A stretch of DNA of 22,304 bases from an uncultured Sphingosinicella sp. Lineage in GTDB: Bacteria; Pseudomonadota; Alphaproteobacteria; Sphingomonadales; Sphingomonadaceae. The DNA is taken from positions 1 to 22,304 of the forward strand of contig CAMPIH010000018.1 in assembly GCA_946886275.1 (NCBI GenBank), in the 5' to 3' direction. The notes below the pieces were generated by a model that worked only from the letters and a program-made list of their open reading frames with translations, searched no databases and had not been told where the DNA came from. Numbering within the stretch: the first letter of the stretch is position 1; the number at the start of each line of letters is the position of its first letter. This document shows positions 15,108 through 22,304 of this stretch, one piece after another. A program made the translations under genes and the position numbers.

Positions 15108-15129
15108 TCGGATGTCATTGTCCATCCGA
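15108..15129. other. Inverted repeat in the hemB/15192 divergent gap
   Basis: TCGGATG (15108-15114) and CATCCGA (15123-15129) pair perfectly around an 8-nt loop. It sits about 70 nt upstream of hemB and about 60 nt upstream of the secreted-protein gene. It may be an operator for a dimeric regulator or a leader hairpin; nothing else supports a choice. Confidence 0.35.
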
Positions 15130-15191
15130 AATGAGGCGCTGCTGATTGATTTTCGTCATCGCGGTGCCTGACGAGACAAGAGGGGCAGCCG

Positions 15192-15647
15192 ATGAAGGCC
15201 ATCAAATCCGGGGCAATGCTGGCGGCGCTCTTCGCTTCCGCTTTCATGGGGCTCGCCTCTCCTGCCCCGGCGCAGCAGCCCTTCCCCAACCCGCTCCTCT
15301 ATCTCACCGGCATCGAACATTATTCCACGGCCGGCGGAAATTTCGTTCGCTACCGCTATGACGTCCTGAACAAGGACCAATATCCGGACGCGCTGTTCGC
15401 CGCCGCCCCGCACCTGCCGCCCTGCGGAACCAATACCAATGCCTCCAGAACGTGGATCGACTTCTTCGACGGCCGGACCCGCCGCCGTCTCTACGGCTTT
15501 TGTGCTCTCGGCCAAGCGGCCAACCTGGGATCGATCTGGTTCGCCACGCCTGAAGGCACGATCCCGCCCAGCTATGTCTATATCGAGATGACCGATCGGC
15601 AGACCAACACCAAATATCGTTCCAATCTCGCCGACACGGTCATGTAG
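15192..15647 (+). CDS. Secreted protein of unknown function with two cysteines
   Basis: This 151-aa product has a typical Sec signal (MKAIKSGAMLAALFASAFMG through SPAPAQ, cleavage near residue 28). The mature domain of about 123 residues is rich in aromatic residues and begins PLLYLTGIEHYSTAGGNF. It has conserved-looking segments such as FAAAPHLPPCGTN, SRTWIDFFD, RLYGFCALG and PSYVYIEMTDRQ. Cys 78 and Cys 104 are the only cysteines in the mature protein and could form a disulfide in the periplasm. The start is supported by AGAGGGG upstream of the ATG. I recall the pattern from uncharacterised bacterial secreted proteins but know no function. A monocistronic unit is likely. Confidence 0.8.
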   Translation: MKAIKSGAMLAALFASAFMGLASPAPAQQPFPNPLLYLTGIEHYSTAGGNFVRYRYDVLNKDQYPDALFAAAPHLPPCGTNTNASRTWIDFFDGRTRRRLYGFCALGQAANLGSIWFATPEGTIPPSYVYIEMTDRQTNTKYRSNLADTVM

Positions 15648-15686
15648 GCCGTTCAGACCGCACCGGATGGACATTCCCGCGGCGAA

Positions 15687-16637
15687 ATGTGTTGGTCGCG
15701 CGTGTCTTCTCCCAAACCCGTCCCGCGCCAGGCCGTGCTCGTCGTCAACGCCCATTCCCGAAGGGGGCGAGCGCTGTTCCGGCAGGCCGTCGTCAAGCTG
15801 AGAGAGGCGGGAATCGAGCTGATCGCCCGCCATGCCGTTCGCGACCCGAAGCAGCTGATCCCGACAATGCAGGAGGCAGTCAGGAGCGGCGCGCCGATGG
15901 TCATCGTCGGCGGCGGCGACGGCTCCCTGTCGTGCACCGTCGACGAGGTGGTCGACCGCGACTGCGTTTTCGCGCTCCTGCCGCTCGGCACGGCCAACAG
16001 CTTTGCCCGGACCCTTGGCATTCCGCTCGATCTCGACGGCGCCATCCAGGTCATCGCTACCGGCAAGCGCCGCCGGATCGATCTCGGAGTCATCGACGGC
16101 GATTATTTCGCCAATTGCGCCGCGATGGGCCTGTCACCGATGATCGGCGAGGGCATTCCTCCGAAGCTGAAGCGCTATCTCGGGCGAATCGGCTATCTCC
16201 TCTGGGCGATCTATTGCCTCGCCCGATTCCATCCCTTCAGGCTGACGATCGACGATGGCGAGCAGAAAAGGACGATCTGGGCGACCGAGGTGCGGATCGC
16301 CAACGGCTCCTTCCACGGCGGAGTCGAGCTTGTCGAGCAGGCCAATGTCGACAGCGGCCAGATCGTCGTCCAGGCGGTGACCGGGCGAAGCAGCCTTCGG
16401 CTGATCTGGGACTGGTTCGCCAAATATTGGAAGCTTCCGGCGCGGCATTCGGTCACCGAGGAATTTCACGCCCATCGCCTCCACATCGATGCCCGCCCGC
16501 GGCAGCGAATCTCGATCGACGGCGAAGTGCTGGCCAAGACCCCGGTCGTGGCGGAAGTCGCGGAACGGGCGATCGAGGTCGTCGTTCCCGCGGATTGTCC
16601 TCAACCCGTTCGGATCGTCTCAGCCGAGTCTCGCTAG
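15687..16637 (+). CDS. Diacylglycerol kinase / lipid kinase family protein (YegS/BmrU type)
   Basis: This 316-aa protein has the DAGK catalytic domain fold: [12 protein letters not shown] (about aa 17-28), the nucleotide-binding GGGDGS (75-80), and [12 protein letters not shown] (99-110). The C-terminal beta-rich domain includes [10 protein letters not shown] and the family-typical IDGEVL near residue 275. It probably phosphorylates a lipid such as diacylglycerol or a long-chain base at the inner membrane face; in sphingolipid-containing bacteria a sphingoid base is conceivable but cannot be told from the sequence. ATG 15687 has no good ribosome site; GTG 15702 is a possible alternative. Its last 18 nt overlap the end of valS on the other strand. 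Confidence 0.88.
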   Translation: MCWSRVSSPKPVPRQAVLVVNAHSRRGRALFRQAVVKLREAGIELIARHAVRDPKQLIPTMQEAVRSGAPMVIVGGGDGSLSCTVDEVVDRDCVFALLPLGTANSFARTLGIPLDLDGAIQVIATGKRRRIDLGVIDGDYFANCAAMGLSPMIGEGIPPKLKRYLGRIGYLLWAIYCLARFHPFRLTIDDGEQKRTIWATEVRIANGSFHGGVELVEQANVDSGQIVVQAVTGRSSLRLIWDWFAKYWKLPARHSVTEEFHAHRLHIDARPRQRISIDGEVLAKTPVVAEVAERAIEVVVPADCPQPVRIVSAESR

Positions 16638-19265
16638 CGCCGCCCGGTACTTTTCGGCGTCCGATGCCTTCTCGGCATGGTCGGCTCGGGCCTTTTCCAC
16701 CGCCTCCGGCTTGGCTCGCTCGACGAAAGTGGGATTGGCCAGCCGCGCCGCCAGCGAATCTCGCTCCTTCTCGGCGGCCTCGGCGGCCTTGGCGAGGCGG
16801 TTCCGCTCCGCCACCAGGTCGATGACGCCTTCGAGCGGAAGCACGAACGTCGCTTCGTCGACCACGAGTTGAGCCGCGCCGCCCCCGATCGGACCGCCGC
16901 TGATCGACTCGATCCGCGCGAGCCGGCGGATCGCGGCCTCATGGGTCTTGAGCCGGCTTGCCGTCTCGTCGGAGCCGTCGCGGACATGAAGCGGCAGTCT
17001 CGCCCCAGGTGGAACGTTGAGCTCGGCCCGGGCGGCACGAATCCCGCTCACCAGCCGGATCAGCCAGTCGATCTCCGGCCCCGCCTTCGGATCCAAGGCG
17101 CGCGCATCGGGCACGGGCCATTTGGCCAGGATGAGGGGATAGGGCCGCTCGCCCATCGCGTTCCACAGCTCTTCGGTGATGAACGGCATGAAGGGGTGGA
17201 GCATGACCAGGATCTGGTCGAGTACCCAGGCGGCGACCTCGCGGCTTTCCGGATCGATCTCGCCCCGCTGCTCGGGGCTTCCGACCGGCTTGATCAGTTC
17301 AAGATACCAGTCGCAGAAACTGGCCCAGACGAATTGGTAGAGAGTGTTGGCGCTTTCGTCGAACCGAAGCTCGGCAAGCGCGAGGTCGAGCGCCTGAACC
17401 GTCCTCACGGTCTCGCCGACGATCCAGCGATTGACCGGGAGCTCGGCGCGTGGCGGCTCGATCGCCTTCGAAGCGCCGATCCCGTTGGCCTGGCAGAAGC
17501 GCGCCGCGTTCCACAGCTTGGTGGCGAAGTTGCGATAGCCTTCGACCCGTTTCTCATCGAGCTTGATGTCGCGGCCCTGGCTTTCCATCGCTGCCAGCGT
17601 GAATCGAAGGGCGTCGGCGCCGTAGCGTTCCACGATTCCGAGCGGATCGACCGTATTGCCCTTCGACTTGGACATCTTCTGGCCCTTGGAGTCGCGGACC
17701 AGGCCATGAAGGTAGAGCGTCTTCCACGGTCGCTCGCCCAGGAAGTGATAGCCCTGCATGGCCATTCGGGCATCCCAGAAGAAGATGATGTCGAAGCCCG
17801 AAATGAGGACGTCGTTGGGATAATGACGCCGAAGCATGTCGGTCTGCTCGGGCCAGCCCAGGGTGGCGAAGGGCCACAACGCCGACGAGAACCAGGTGTC
17901 GAGAACGTCGGAATCGCGGCGAAGCGGCCGGTCGCCCGCGTCGCGCATTGCTTCCTCCTCCGTCTCGGCGACGAAGACGTTGCCCTGATCGTCGTACCAG
18001 GCAGGGATCTGATGCCCCCACCAGAGCTGGCGCGAGACGCACCAGGGCTGGATGTTCTCGAGCCAGTTGAACCAGGTCTTCTCCCAGGTCTTCGGGACGA
18101 CCTTGATCTCGCCGGAGCGAACCGCCTCGATCGGCCGCTTCGCCAAAGTCTCGGCATCGACATACCATTGGTCGGTGAGCCAGGGCTCGATGACGACTCC
18201 GGAGCGGTCGCCATAGGGAAGCTGGATCACCCGCTCCTCGACCCGTTCGAGAGCGCCCGATTGCTCCAGTCGCTCGACCACCAGGCGGCGCGCGTCGAAG
18301 CGATCGAGGCCGATCAGCTCGTCCGGCACGAGACCGTCCTCGGTCTGGACGACCCGCGCCTGCGAATCGAGCATGTTGAGCATCTCGACGGCCTTCATTC
18401 CGGCGCGTCTGCCGACCTCGAAATCGTTGAAGTCATGGCCGGGCGTGATCTTGACCGCGCCGGAGCCGAGCTCCGGATCGGCATGTTCGTCGGCGATGAT
18501 CGGGACGAGCCGGCCGGTTATCGGCAGCCGCACCTTTCGGCCGACGAGGTCGCGATAGCGCTCATCCTCGGGATGAACCGCGACGGCCATGTCGGCGAGC
18601 ATCGTCTCGGGCCGCGTCGTCGCCACCCGGATCGCGCCGCTGCCATCCTCCAGCGGATAGGCCAGGTGCCAGAAATGACCCTGGACCTCTTTCGTCTCGA
18701 CCTCGAGATCGGAAATGGCGGTGCCGAACTTGGGGTCCCAGTTGACCAGCCTCTTGTCGCGATAAAGCAGGCCGTCGCGGTGAAGCTGGACGAAGACACG
18801 GGTCACCGCCGCGGAAAAGCCGGGATCCATCGTGAACCGCTCGTTCGCCCAGTCGCACGAAGCGCCGAGCCGGCGCAGCTGCCGGGTGATCGCCCCGCCG
18901 GACTGGGCCTTCCATTCCCAGACATGCTCGACGAAAGCCTCACGACTGAGATCGGCGCGGCGGACGCCCTGGCTCTCCAGATTGCGCTCGACCACCATCT
19001 GGGTCGCGATCCCGGCATGGTCTGTGCCGACCACCCACAGAGCGTCCTTGCCCTTGAGCCGGGCATGGCGGGTGAGGACATCCTGGAGGGTGATGTCGAG
19101 GGCGTGGCCGATATGGAGCGAGCCGGTGACGTTGGGCGGCGGAATGACGATGGTGAAGGGATCCGCTTCGGGACGCTCGGGCCGGAACAGCCCCTGCTCT
19201 TCCCAAAGAGAGTACCAGCGCGACTCGATCGCGGCCGGGTCGAAGGTCTTCGGCAATTCGGTCAT
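16620..19265 (-). CDS. valS: Valyl-tRNA synthetase
   Basis: ValS charges tRNA-Val in the cytoplasm and is a class I synthetase with an editing domain. The 881-aa product has the HIGH motif in [16 protein letters not shown] (His 51 to His 54) and KMSKS at about aa 530-534 within [11 protein letters not shown]. The CP1 editing region includes [17 protein letters not shown], and the anticodon domain includes [11 protein letters not shown]. The last 65 residues form the expected Ala/Glu/Arg-rich coiled coil ([20 protein letters not shown]). ATG 19263-19265 gives the family N-terminus TELPKTFDP. It follows the popZ-like gene by 75 nt, a neighbourhood common in alphaproteobacteria. Confidence 0.98.
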   Translation of the reverse strand: MTELPKTFDPAAIESRWYSLWEEQGLFRPERPEADPFTIVIPPPNVTGSLHIGHALDITLQDVLTRHARLKGKDALWVVGTDHAGIATQMVVERNLESQGVRRADLSREAFVEHVWEWKAQSGGAITRQLRRLGASCDWANERFTMDPGFSAAVTRVFVQLHRDGLLYRDKRLVNWDPKFGTAISDLEVETKEVQGHFWHLAYPLEDGSGAIRVATTRPETMLADMAVAVHPEDERYRDLVGRKVRLPITGRLVPIIADEHADPELGSGAVKITPGHDFNDFEVGRRAGMKAVEMLNMLDSQARVVQTEDGLVPDELIGLDRFDARRLVVERLEQSGALERVEERVIQLPYGDRSGVVIEPWLTDQWYVDAETLAKRPIEAVRSGEIKVVPKTWEKTWFNWLENIQPWCVSRQLWWGHQIPAWYDDQGNVFVAETEEEAMRDAGDRPLRRDSDVLDTWFSSALWPFATLGWPEQTDMLRRHYPNDVLISGFDIIFFWDARMAMQGYHFLGERPWKTLYLHGLVRDSKGQKMSKSKGNTVDPLGIVERYGADALRFTLAAMESQGRDIKLDEKRVEGYRNFATKLWNAARFCQANGIGASKAIEPPRAELPVNRWIVGETVRTVQALDLALAELRFDESANTLYQFVWASFCDWYLELIKPVGSPEQRGEIDPESREVAAWVLDQILVMLHPFMPFITEELWNAMGERPYPLILAKWPVPDARALDPKAGPEIDWLIRLVSGIRAARAELNVPPGARLPLHVRDGSDETASRLKTHEAAIRRLARIESISGGPIGGGAAQLVVDEATFVLPLEGVIDLVAERNRLAKAAEAAEKERDSLAARLANPTFVERAKPEAVEKARADHAEKASDAEKYRAALARLG

Positions 19266-19303
19266 GCCGCGCTCATAACGGCGGGACGGACGATGACAAT
19301 GGT

Positions 19304-19321
19304 GGCCGCCGCTGCGCGGCC
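19304..19321 (-). other. GC-rich hairpin between the popZ-like gene and valS
   Basis: GGCCGC and GCGGCC pair around a 6-nt loop in the 75-nt gap. No T-run follows on the minus strand, so it is not a standard terminator. It might tune read-through or stabilise the valS mRNA 5' end. Confidence 0.3.
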
Positions 19322-19340
19322 TCGCCGATCGCTGCGAAGA

Positions 19341-19748
19341 CTAGGGGCGGCGCGTGATTCGAGCGATCTCGCGGGTGACGAGCTCCTCGACGATCTCCGG
19401 CAGATGCTCGTCCAGCCAATCCTTCAGCATCGGCCGGAGCATTTCCCGGACCACGGCGTCGAGCGCGCCTGTGTCGGGCGCCGATTCCTCGCGCTGGCGG
19501 AGCGCCGACAAGGCCGCCAGCTTCTGCCGGCTGGCGTCGGCGGCATCGCTGGACATCAGTCCGGTGGCGTCCGACACCGGGTCGTCGAGCTCGAGCACGT
19601 CGTCGTCGCCCGGGGGATCCGCAGGCGGGGCCTCCGCTCGCGGCAAACGCCGGGCGCGCGCGGCCGCGGCCGCCCCGTCGTCGGCAATCACCCGTTTGAT
19701 GGAGGCCAGTATCTCCTCCATCGACGGATCCTGTTGAATATCGCCCAT
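19341..19748 (-). CDS. popZ: PopZ-family (DUF2497) polar organising protein
   Basis: This 135-aa protein has the three-part PopZ design. A conserved N-terminal helix, PSMEEILASIKRVIADD (about aa 8-24), is followed by an acidic, proline-rich disordered linker (PPADPPGDDDVLELDDP, about 53-69). The C-terminal oligomerisation helices contain VREMLRPMLKDWLDEHLPE (about 103-121) and end in EIARITRR. PopZ forms polar microdomains that tether the chromosome origin and cell-cycle proteins in Caulobacter. The linker here is shorter than in the Caulobacter protein. The gene sits 19 nt after the tolC-like gene and upstream of valS, matching the alphaproteobacterial popZ-valS neighbourhood. The family assignment is firm; polar function is inferred. 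Confidence 0.88.
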   Translation of the reverse strand: MGDIQQDPSMEEILASIKRVIADDGAAAAARARRLPRAEAPPADPPGDDDVLELDDPVSDATGLMSSDAADASRQKLAALSALRQREESAPDTGALDAVVREMLRPMLKDWLDEHLPEIVEELVTREIARITRRP

Positions 19749-19767
19749 AACCGAGCGCTTTTATTAC

Positions 19768-21246
19768 CTATTGGGGAAGCTGTGTCACGGGGCTGTTTGC
19801 GTCAGCCGGCGCGGTTCGCGTGGAAACCGCGCGAACCGGCGGGCCGTCGTTCCAATCCGACCAGCTGTCGGCATAGCGCTCGTAATTGACCGTCGGGTCG
19901 TAGAGCGCGCCGCCGTCCAGATTGAGGTCCTCGGCCTCGGCCAGGCCCATGACGTTGAGCAGCTGAAAACCGGCGACATAGGCGTCGCGGCGGGCGGTGA
20001 CGAGCGCGACCTGGGCATTGAGGAGCTCCTGCTCCGCGTTGAGCACGTCGAGGATGTTGCGGGTGCCGACCGTCTGCTCGGCGCGCGTGCCCTCGAGCGC
20101 AAGCTCGTTGGCGGCGACCGCGATCGTGTTCGATTCGATCGCGTCATTGGCCGCGTCATAGGCAGCGAAGGCGGCCCTCGCGTTCGAGACGACGCTGCGC
20201 TCGACCGCGATCGACTGCTCGATCAGGGCGCCGCGAATCGCCTGCGCCTGCCTCACCCGGGCACTTGCCGCACCGCCCTGATAGAGCGGAAGCGAAAGGG
20301 TCAGGCCGATGCCCGTGCTGGTCGTGCTGTTGGGCGGCGCATTCGCTCCCGGGGCGAGGCCGTCGTCGCCGGAGCCGAGGGCGTTGAAATAGCGGGTGCC
20401 GCTCGTGGCGGAGACGGTGGGAAGACGAAATCCGCGCGCGACCCTGACGTCGAAGCCGGCAGCGCGGGCCTGGGCGACGATCGACTGAAGATCGGCATTA
20501 TTGGCAAGCGCGACCTGGGTCGCCTGGTCGGGCGTCCCCGGCAAGCTCGGCAGTGGCGGCGGCGGCTGGAGATCGGCCGGCAACAGACCGATGACCCGCC
20601 GATAATTCTCCTCGCTCGCGCGGAGCCGTCCCTCGGCGTCGGCCAAAGTGCTTCGCGACAGCGCCAGTCGAGCCTCGGACTGGGCGACGTCGGTCCGGGT
20701 GAGGTCGCCGACTTCGAATCGGTCCCGGGTGGCCTGCAGGTTGGTGTCCAGGACCCGCACCTGATTCTCGTTGAGGGCGACGATCGATCGGTCGCGAATC
20801 ACGTCCATGTAGGCAGCGACCGCCTCGGTGAAGATATCGCCTTCGGTCGCGCGCAGATCGGCTCTGCCGGCCTCGACCCTGACATTGGCCGCGCGCACCG
20901 AATTGCGCACCCGTCCGCCAGAAAAGAGCGGCATGCTGATATCGGCGCCGACGCTCAGGTCGCGGCCGTTGCGCCCGAGATTGCGGGTGACGACATCCTG
21001 GTTGAGCCCGACGCTGGTCGAAACCTGCGGACGGCCCTCCGCCCGCGCCAGAGCGACGCCTTCGTCGGTGCCGCGAAGCTGGGCCCGCTCGGCCATGATC
21101 GTCGGGTTGGTGGCGTAGGTCCGGACCAGCGCTTCACGAAGCGTGTCGACCTCTCCCGCCGTCGGCTGGATTTCGGCCTGGGCGAGCGCGAGACTGCTCC
21201 AAGCCATTGCAGCCGCACCGGCCGCCGCCAACAACCCTCCCCGCAT
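19768..21246 (-). CDS. TolC-family outer membrane efflux/secretion channel
   Basis: This 492-aa outer membrane factor has a Sec signal (MRGGLLAAAGAAAMAWSSLALAQ, read as two segments, cleavage after Ala-Gln). Two homologous halves are built from long helices. Typical TolC segments include LREALVRTYATNPTIMAERAQ near the start of the mature protein, DVAQSEARLALSRSTLADAE in the first half, and AEQTVGTRNILDVLNAEQEL in the second. It forms a trimeric channel working with RND, ABC or MFS pumps; none is encoded nearby. ATG 21244-21246 is chosen because it starts the signal peptide and has GGAG 8 nt upstream. The frame is open further upstream, but that would overlap the Pcm-like gene. It lies 17 nt after that gene. 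Confidence 0.95.
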   Translation of the reverse strand: MRGGLLAAAGAAAMAWSSLALAQAEIQPTAGEVDTLREALVRTYATNPTIMAERAQLRGTDEGVALARAEGRPQVSTSVGLNQDVVTRNLGRNGRDLSVGADISMPLFSGGRVRNSVRAANVRVEAGRADLRATEGDIFTEAVAAYMDVIRDRSIVALNENQVRVLDTNLQATRDRFEVGDLTRTDVAQSEARLALSRSTLADAEGRLRASEENYRRVIGLLPADLQPPPPLPSLPGTPDQATQVALANNADLQSIVAQARAAGFDVRVARGFRLPTVSATSGTRYFNALGSGDDGLAPGANAPPNSTTSTGIGLTLSLPLYQGGAASARVRQAQAIRGALIEQSIAVERSVVSNARAAFAAYDAANDAIESNTIAVAANELALEGTRAEQTVGTRNILDVLNAEQELLNAQVALVTARRDAYVAGFQLLNVMGLAEAEDLNLDGGALYDPTVNYERYADSWSDWNDGPPVRAVSTRTAPADANSPVTQLPQ

Positions 21247-21263
21247 CACTCTCACTCCGTCTC

Positions 21264-21914
21264 TCAAAAATTGAATGTCCGGGCCTTCTGGAAGCCCGGA
21301 AGCACCGCCGCGGCGGCATCCGAAAAGGCGGTCGTGCCGAACGCTCCGGCAACGACCCGGCCGACGCAGAGCCGGCTCACTCCCCCTTCGATGAGAGCCA
21401 GCGCAACCTCGCCGCCATCCGCCACCTGATCGACGATCGCCTGAGGCACCTGCTCGACCGCACCGTCGAAGAGAATGAAGTCGTAGGGCGCGCCGGCGGG
21501 ATGACCCTTGGTCAACGGCCCTTCGATCAGCTCGACGCCCGTCCCGGCAAGCGCCGATCGAGCGAACGCCGCCAGCTCCGGCTGTTCTTCGACCGCGACG
21601 ACCGAGGCAGCGAGACGAGCGACGACGGCGGCCGAATAACCGGTAGCGGCGCCGATCACGAGCGCCCGCTCGCTTCCGCGCAGACCGGCCTCGCTGAGCA
21701 TCCGGCCCAGCGCCATCGGCGAGTTGAGCTCGCGGCCATGTCCGAGCGGAACGAGGACATCGGCATAAGCCGCCGCGCACCGTTCCGCCGGAACGAAACG
21801 CTCGCGAGGCACCTCGCCCATCGCCGCGACGACCCGTGGATCGTTGACTCCGGTGGTGCGGAGCTGGCTCGCCACCATGGCGCGGCGCATCTGCTCGAAA
21901 TTATGGTCGGTCAT
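21264..21914 (-). CDS. Protein-L-isoaspartate O-methyltransferase-like protein (divergent Pcm)
   Basis: This 216-aa SAM-dependent methyltransferase is of the PCMT family. The N-terminus MVASQLRTTGVNDPRVVAAM and VPRERFVP follow the Pcm pattern. Motif I is ALVIGAATGYSAAV (about aa 84-97) instead of the usual VLEIGTGSGYQ. The segment that normally reads like TISQPYMVA is ELNSPMALGRML, so the substrate-binding threonine/serine region has changed. It may repair isoaspartate weakly or act on something else. It is first in the run leading to the TolC-like, PopZ-like and valS genes, a linkage I know from other alphaproteobacteria. No clear Shine-Dalgarno sequence precedes the ATG. Confidence 0.88.
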   Translation of the reverse strand: MTDHNFEQMRRAMVASQLRTTGVNDPRVVAAMGEVPRERFVPAERCAAAYADVLVPLGHGRELNSPMALGRMLSEAGLRGSERALVIGAATGYSAAVVARLAASVVAVEEQPELAAFARSALAGTGVELIEGPLTKGHPAGAPYDFILFDGAVEQVPQAIVDQVADGGEVALALIEGGVSRLCVGRVVAGAFGTTAFSDAAAAVLPGFQKARTFNF

Positions 21915-22014
21915 GTCGGGGTCTTACTCGCACAGCTGTCTTATTGTCGCAATACACTTAATGGTCCTTGCGGCTTTTATCGGCAAGCCATGACGAGGCC
22001 AAGCGGAGAGTAAG

Positions 22015-22092
22015 GCAAGCATGCCACGGCCCTGCAGCAAGAGCCGTGCCAGCCCGACACCGGCTTGCAAGCGGAGTTTGCGGCCCCCGCTT
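22015..22092. other. Cluster of inverted repeats in a 264-nt gene-free region
   Basis: The gap 21915-22178 holds no supported gene. Within it, GCAAGC (22015-22020) can pair with GCTTGC (22063-22068) around an inner pair CACGGC (22025-22030) and GCCGTG (22043-22048). Directly next to it AAGCGG (22069-22074) pairs with CCGCTT (22087-22092). A further palindrome GAGCGTTCGCTC lies at 22112-22123. The part nearest the Pcm-like gene (21920-21975) is unusually AT-rich for this window and probably holds its promoter, which I could not resolve. The repeats could be a structured leader, a small RNA or regulator sites. Confidence 0.35.
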
Positions 22093-22178
22093 CTGTTCGA
22101 TTCCGGACATTGAGCGTTCGCTCGCGGACGATCCCGGCGAACATTTGGCCGGCGCCGCCCGGCTGCTATGACGAGTCG

Positions 22179-22304
22179 ATGCCGCAGGAACAGACTCGTG
22201 ACGCCCCTTTCGACCGCGAGCTCCGGCGGCTTCGGCGCGACCGCGCCGCTCGAAGTGCAGTCGCCGCAGACTATCTTCATCGCCGGGCGGCCGAGGAGAT
22301 TCTC
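22179..22304 (+). CDS. SAM-dependent methyltransferase, N-terminal fragment (BioC-like), continues past window
   Basis: An open frame starts at ATG 22179 and runs 42 codons to the window edge. It reads FDRELRRLRRDRAARS followed by ADYLHRRAAEEIL. This pattern, a short phenylalanine-Asp-Arg start with an Arg-rich helix and then a Leu-His-Arg segment, is what I know from alphaproteobacterial methyltransferases related to BioC/NDUFAF5. The SAM-binding motif would lie beyond the edge, so the call rests on the first 42 residues only. The ribosome site is weak (GAG 4 nt upstream). It diverges from the Pcm-like gene across 264 nt. Confidence 0.6.
   Translation, partial: MPQEQTRDAPFDRELRRLRRDRAARSAVAADYLHRRAAEEIL

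Noticed and set aside
16677..19889. A 1070-codon open frame on the plus strand opposite valS and popZ
   Set aside because: It mirrors valS and the popZ-like gene in antisense. High GC content removes stop codons from the opposite frames, and its translation has no recognisable domain while valS is unmistakable.
21247..21780. A longer N-terminus for the TolC-like protein
   Set aside because: The extra residues are Arg/Gly-rich and lie over the Pcm-like gene. The ATG at 21246 starts a proper signal peptide and has a GGAG site.
21924..22280. A 118-codon minus-strand open frame crossing the right-end gap
   Set aside because: It overlaps the start of the methyltransferase in antisense, has no recognisable domain, and its composition is that of random GC-rich DNA.
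1..22304. Mobile elements, prophage, CRISPR or a defence island
   Set aside because: I found no transposase, integrase, phage gene, direct-repeat array or block of atypical composition; gene content and start/stop spacing look like core chromosome throughout.

Overview
The window is GC-rich, gene-dense chromosomal DNA. The gene content points to an alphaproteobacterium of the Sphingomonadales: a popZ-like gene next to valS and a tolC-family gene, a HemB whose zinc cysteines are replaced by Asp/Ala, an ast arginine-catabolism cluster without astE, and candidate promoters resembling the EcfG general-stress type. I see no insertion sequence, prophage, integrase or CRISPR array. Most of the window is core or housekeeping, so the more interesting signals are small or regulatory.

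Layout. Positions 1-2636 (minus strand) hold a 2-oxoacid:ferredoxin oxidoreductase operon: korA, then a 24-residue membrane-peptide ORF, then korB, which runs off the left edge. Positions 2790-4201 (plus) hold an HSL-type alpha/beta hydrolase that overlaps rppH by 4 nt. Positions 4286-7775 (plus) hold an arginine succinyltransferase-pathway cluster: an M20 hydrolase related to N-acyl-glutamate carboxypeptidases, astA (TTG start, 4-nt overlap) and astB. Positions 7790-8288 hold two convergent small genes, a DUF3008-type protein and a 72-aa hydrophilic protein, each preceded by an EcfG-like promoter motif. Positions 8294-9910 (minus) encode an exported caspase-fold protein with two PPC domains and an EF-hand-like loop. 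tRNA-Arg(ACG) with encoded CCA and its own promoter lies at 10049-10165, beside a divergent exported helical protein at 10208-10708.

Positions 10733-15040 (minus) form a tightly coupled operon read hemB, fused membrane/spermidine-synthase-like protein, GNAT acetyltransferase, gamma-carbonic anhydrase, with 4-nt overlaps at all three junctions. Positions 15192-16637 (plus) hold a small secreted protein of unknown function and a diacylglycerol-kinase-family lipid kinase, whose 3' end overlaps the convergent valS. Positions 16620-21914 (minus) read Pcm-like methyltransferase, TolC-family outer membrane protein, PopZ-family protein and valS. Positions 21915-22178 have no gene but contain several inverted repeats. 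A SAM-dependent methyltransferase begins at 22179 and leaves the window.

How the genes work together: KorA and KorB form one enzyme. The M20 hydrolase, AstA and AstB can be read as three steps of arginine to glutamate conversion, with the M20 enzyme a candidate for the missing AstE. The two small genes at 7839-8244 may be co-induced by general stress. Start codons include TTG (korA, astA) and GTG (astB, the hydrolase, probably the caspase gene).
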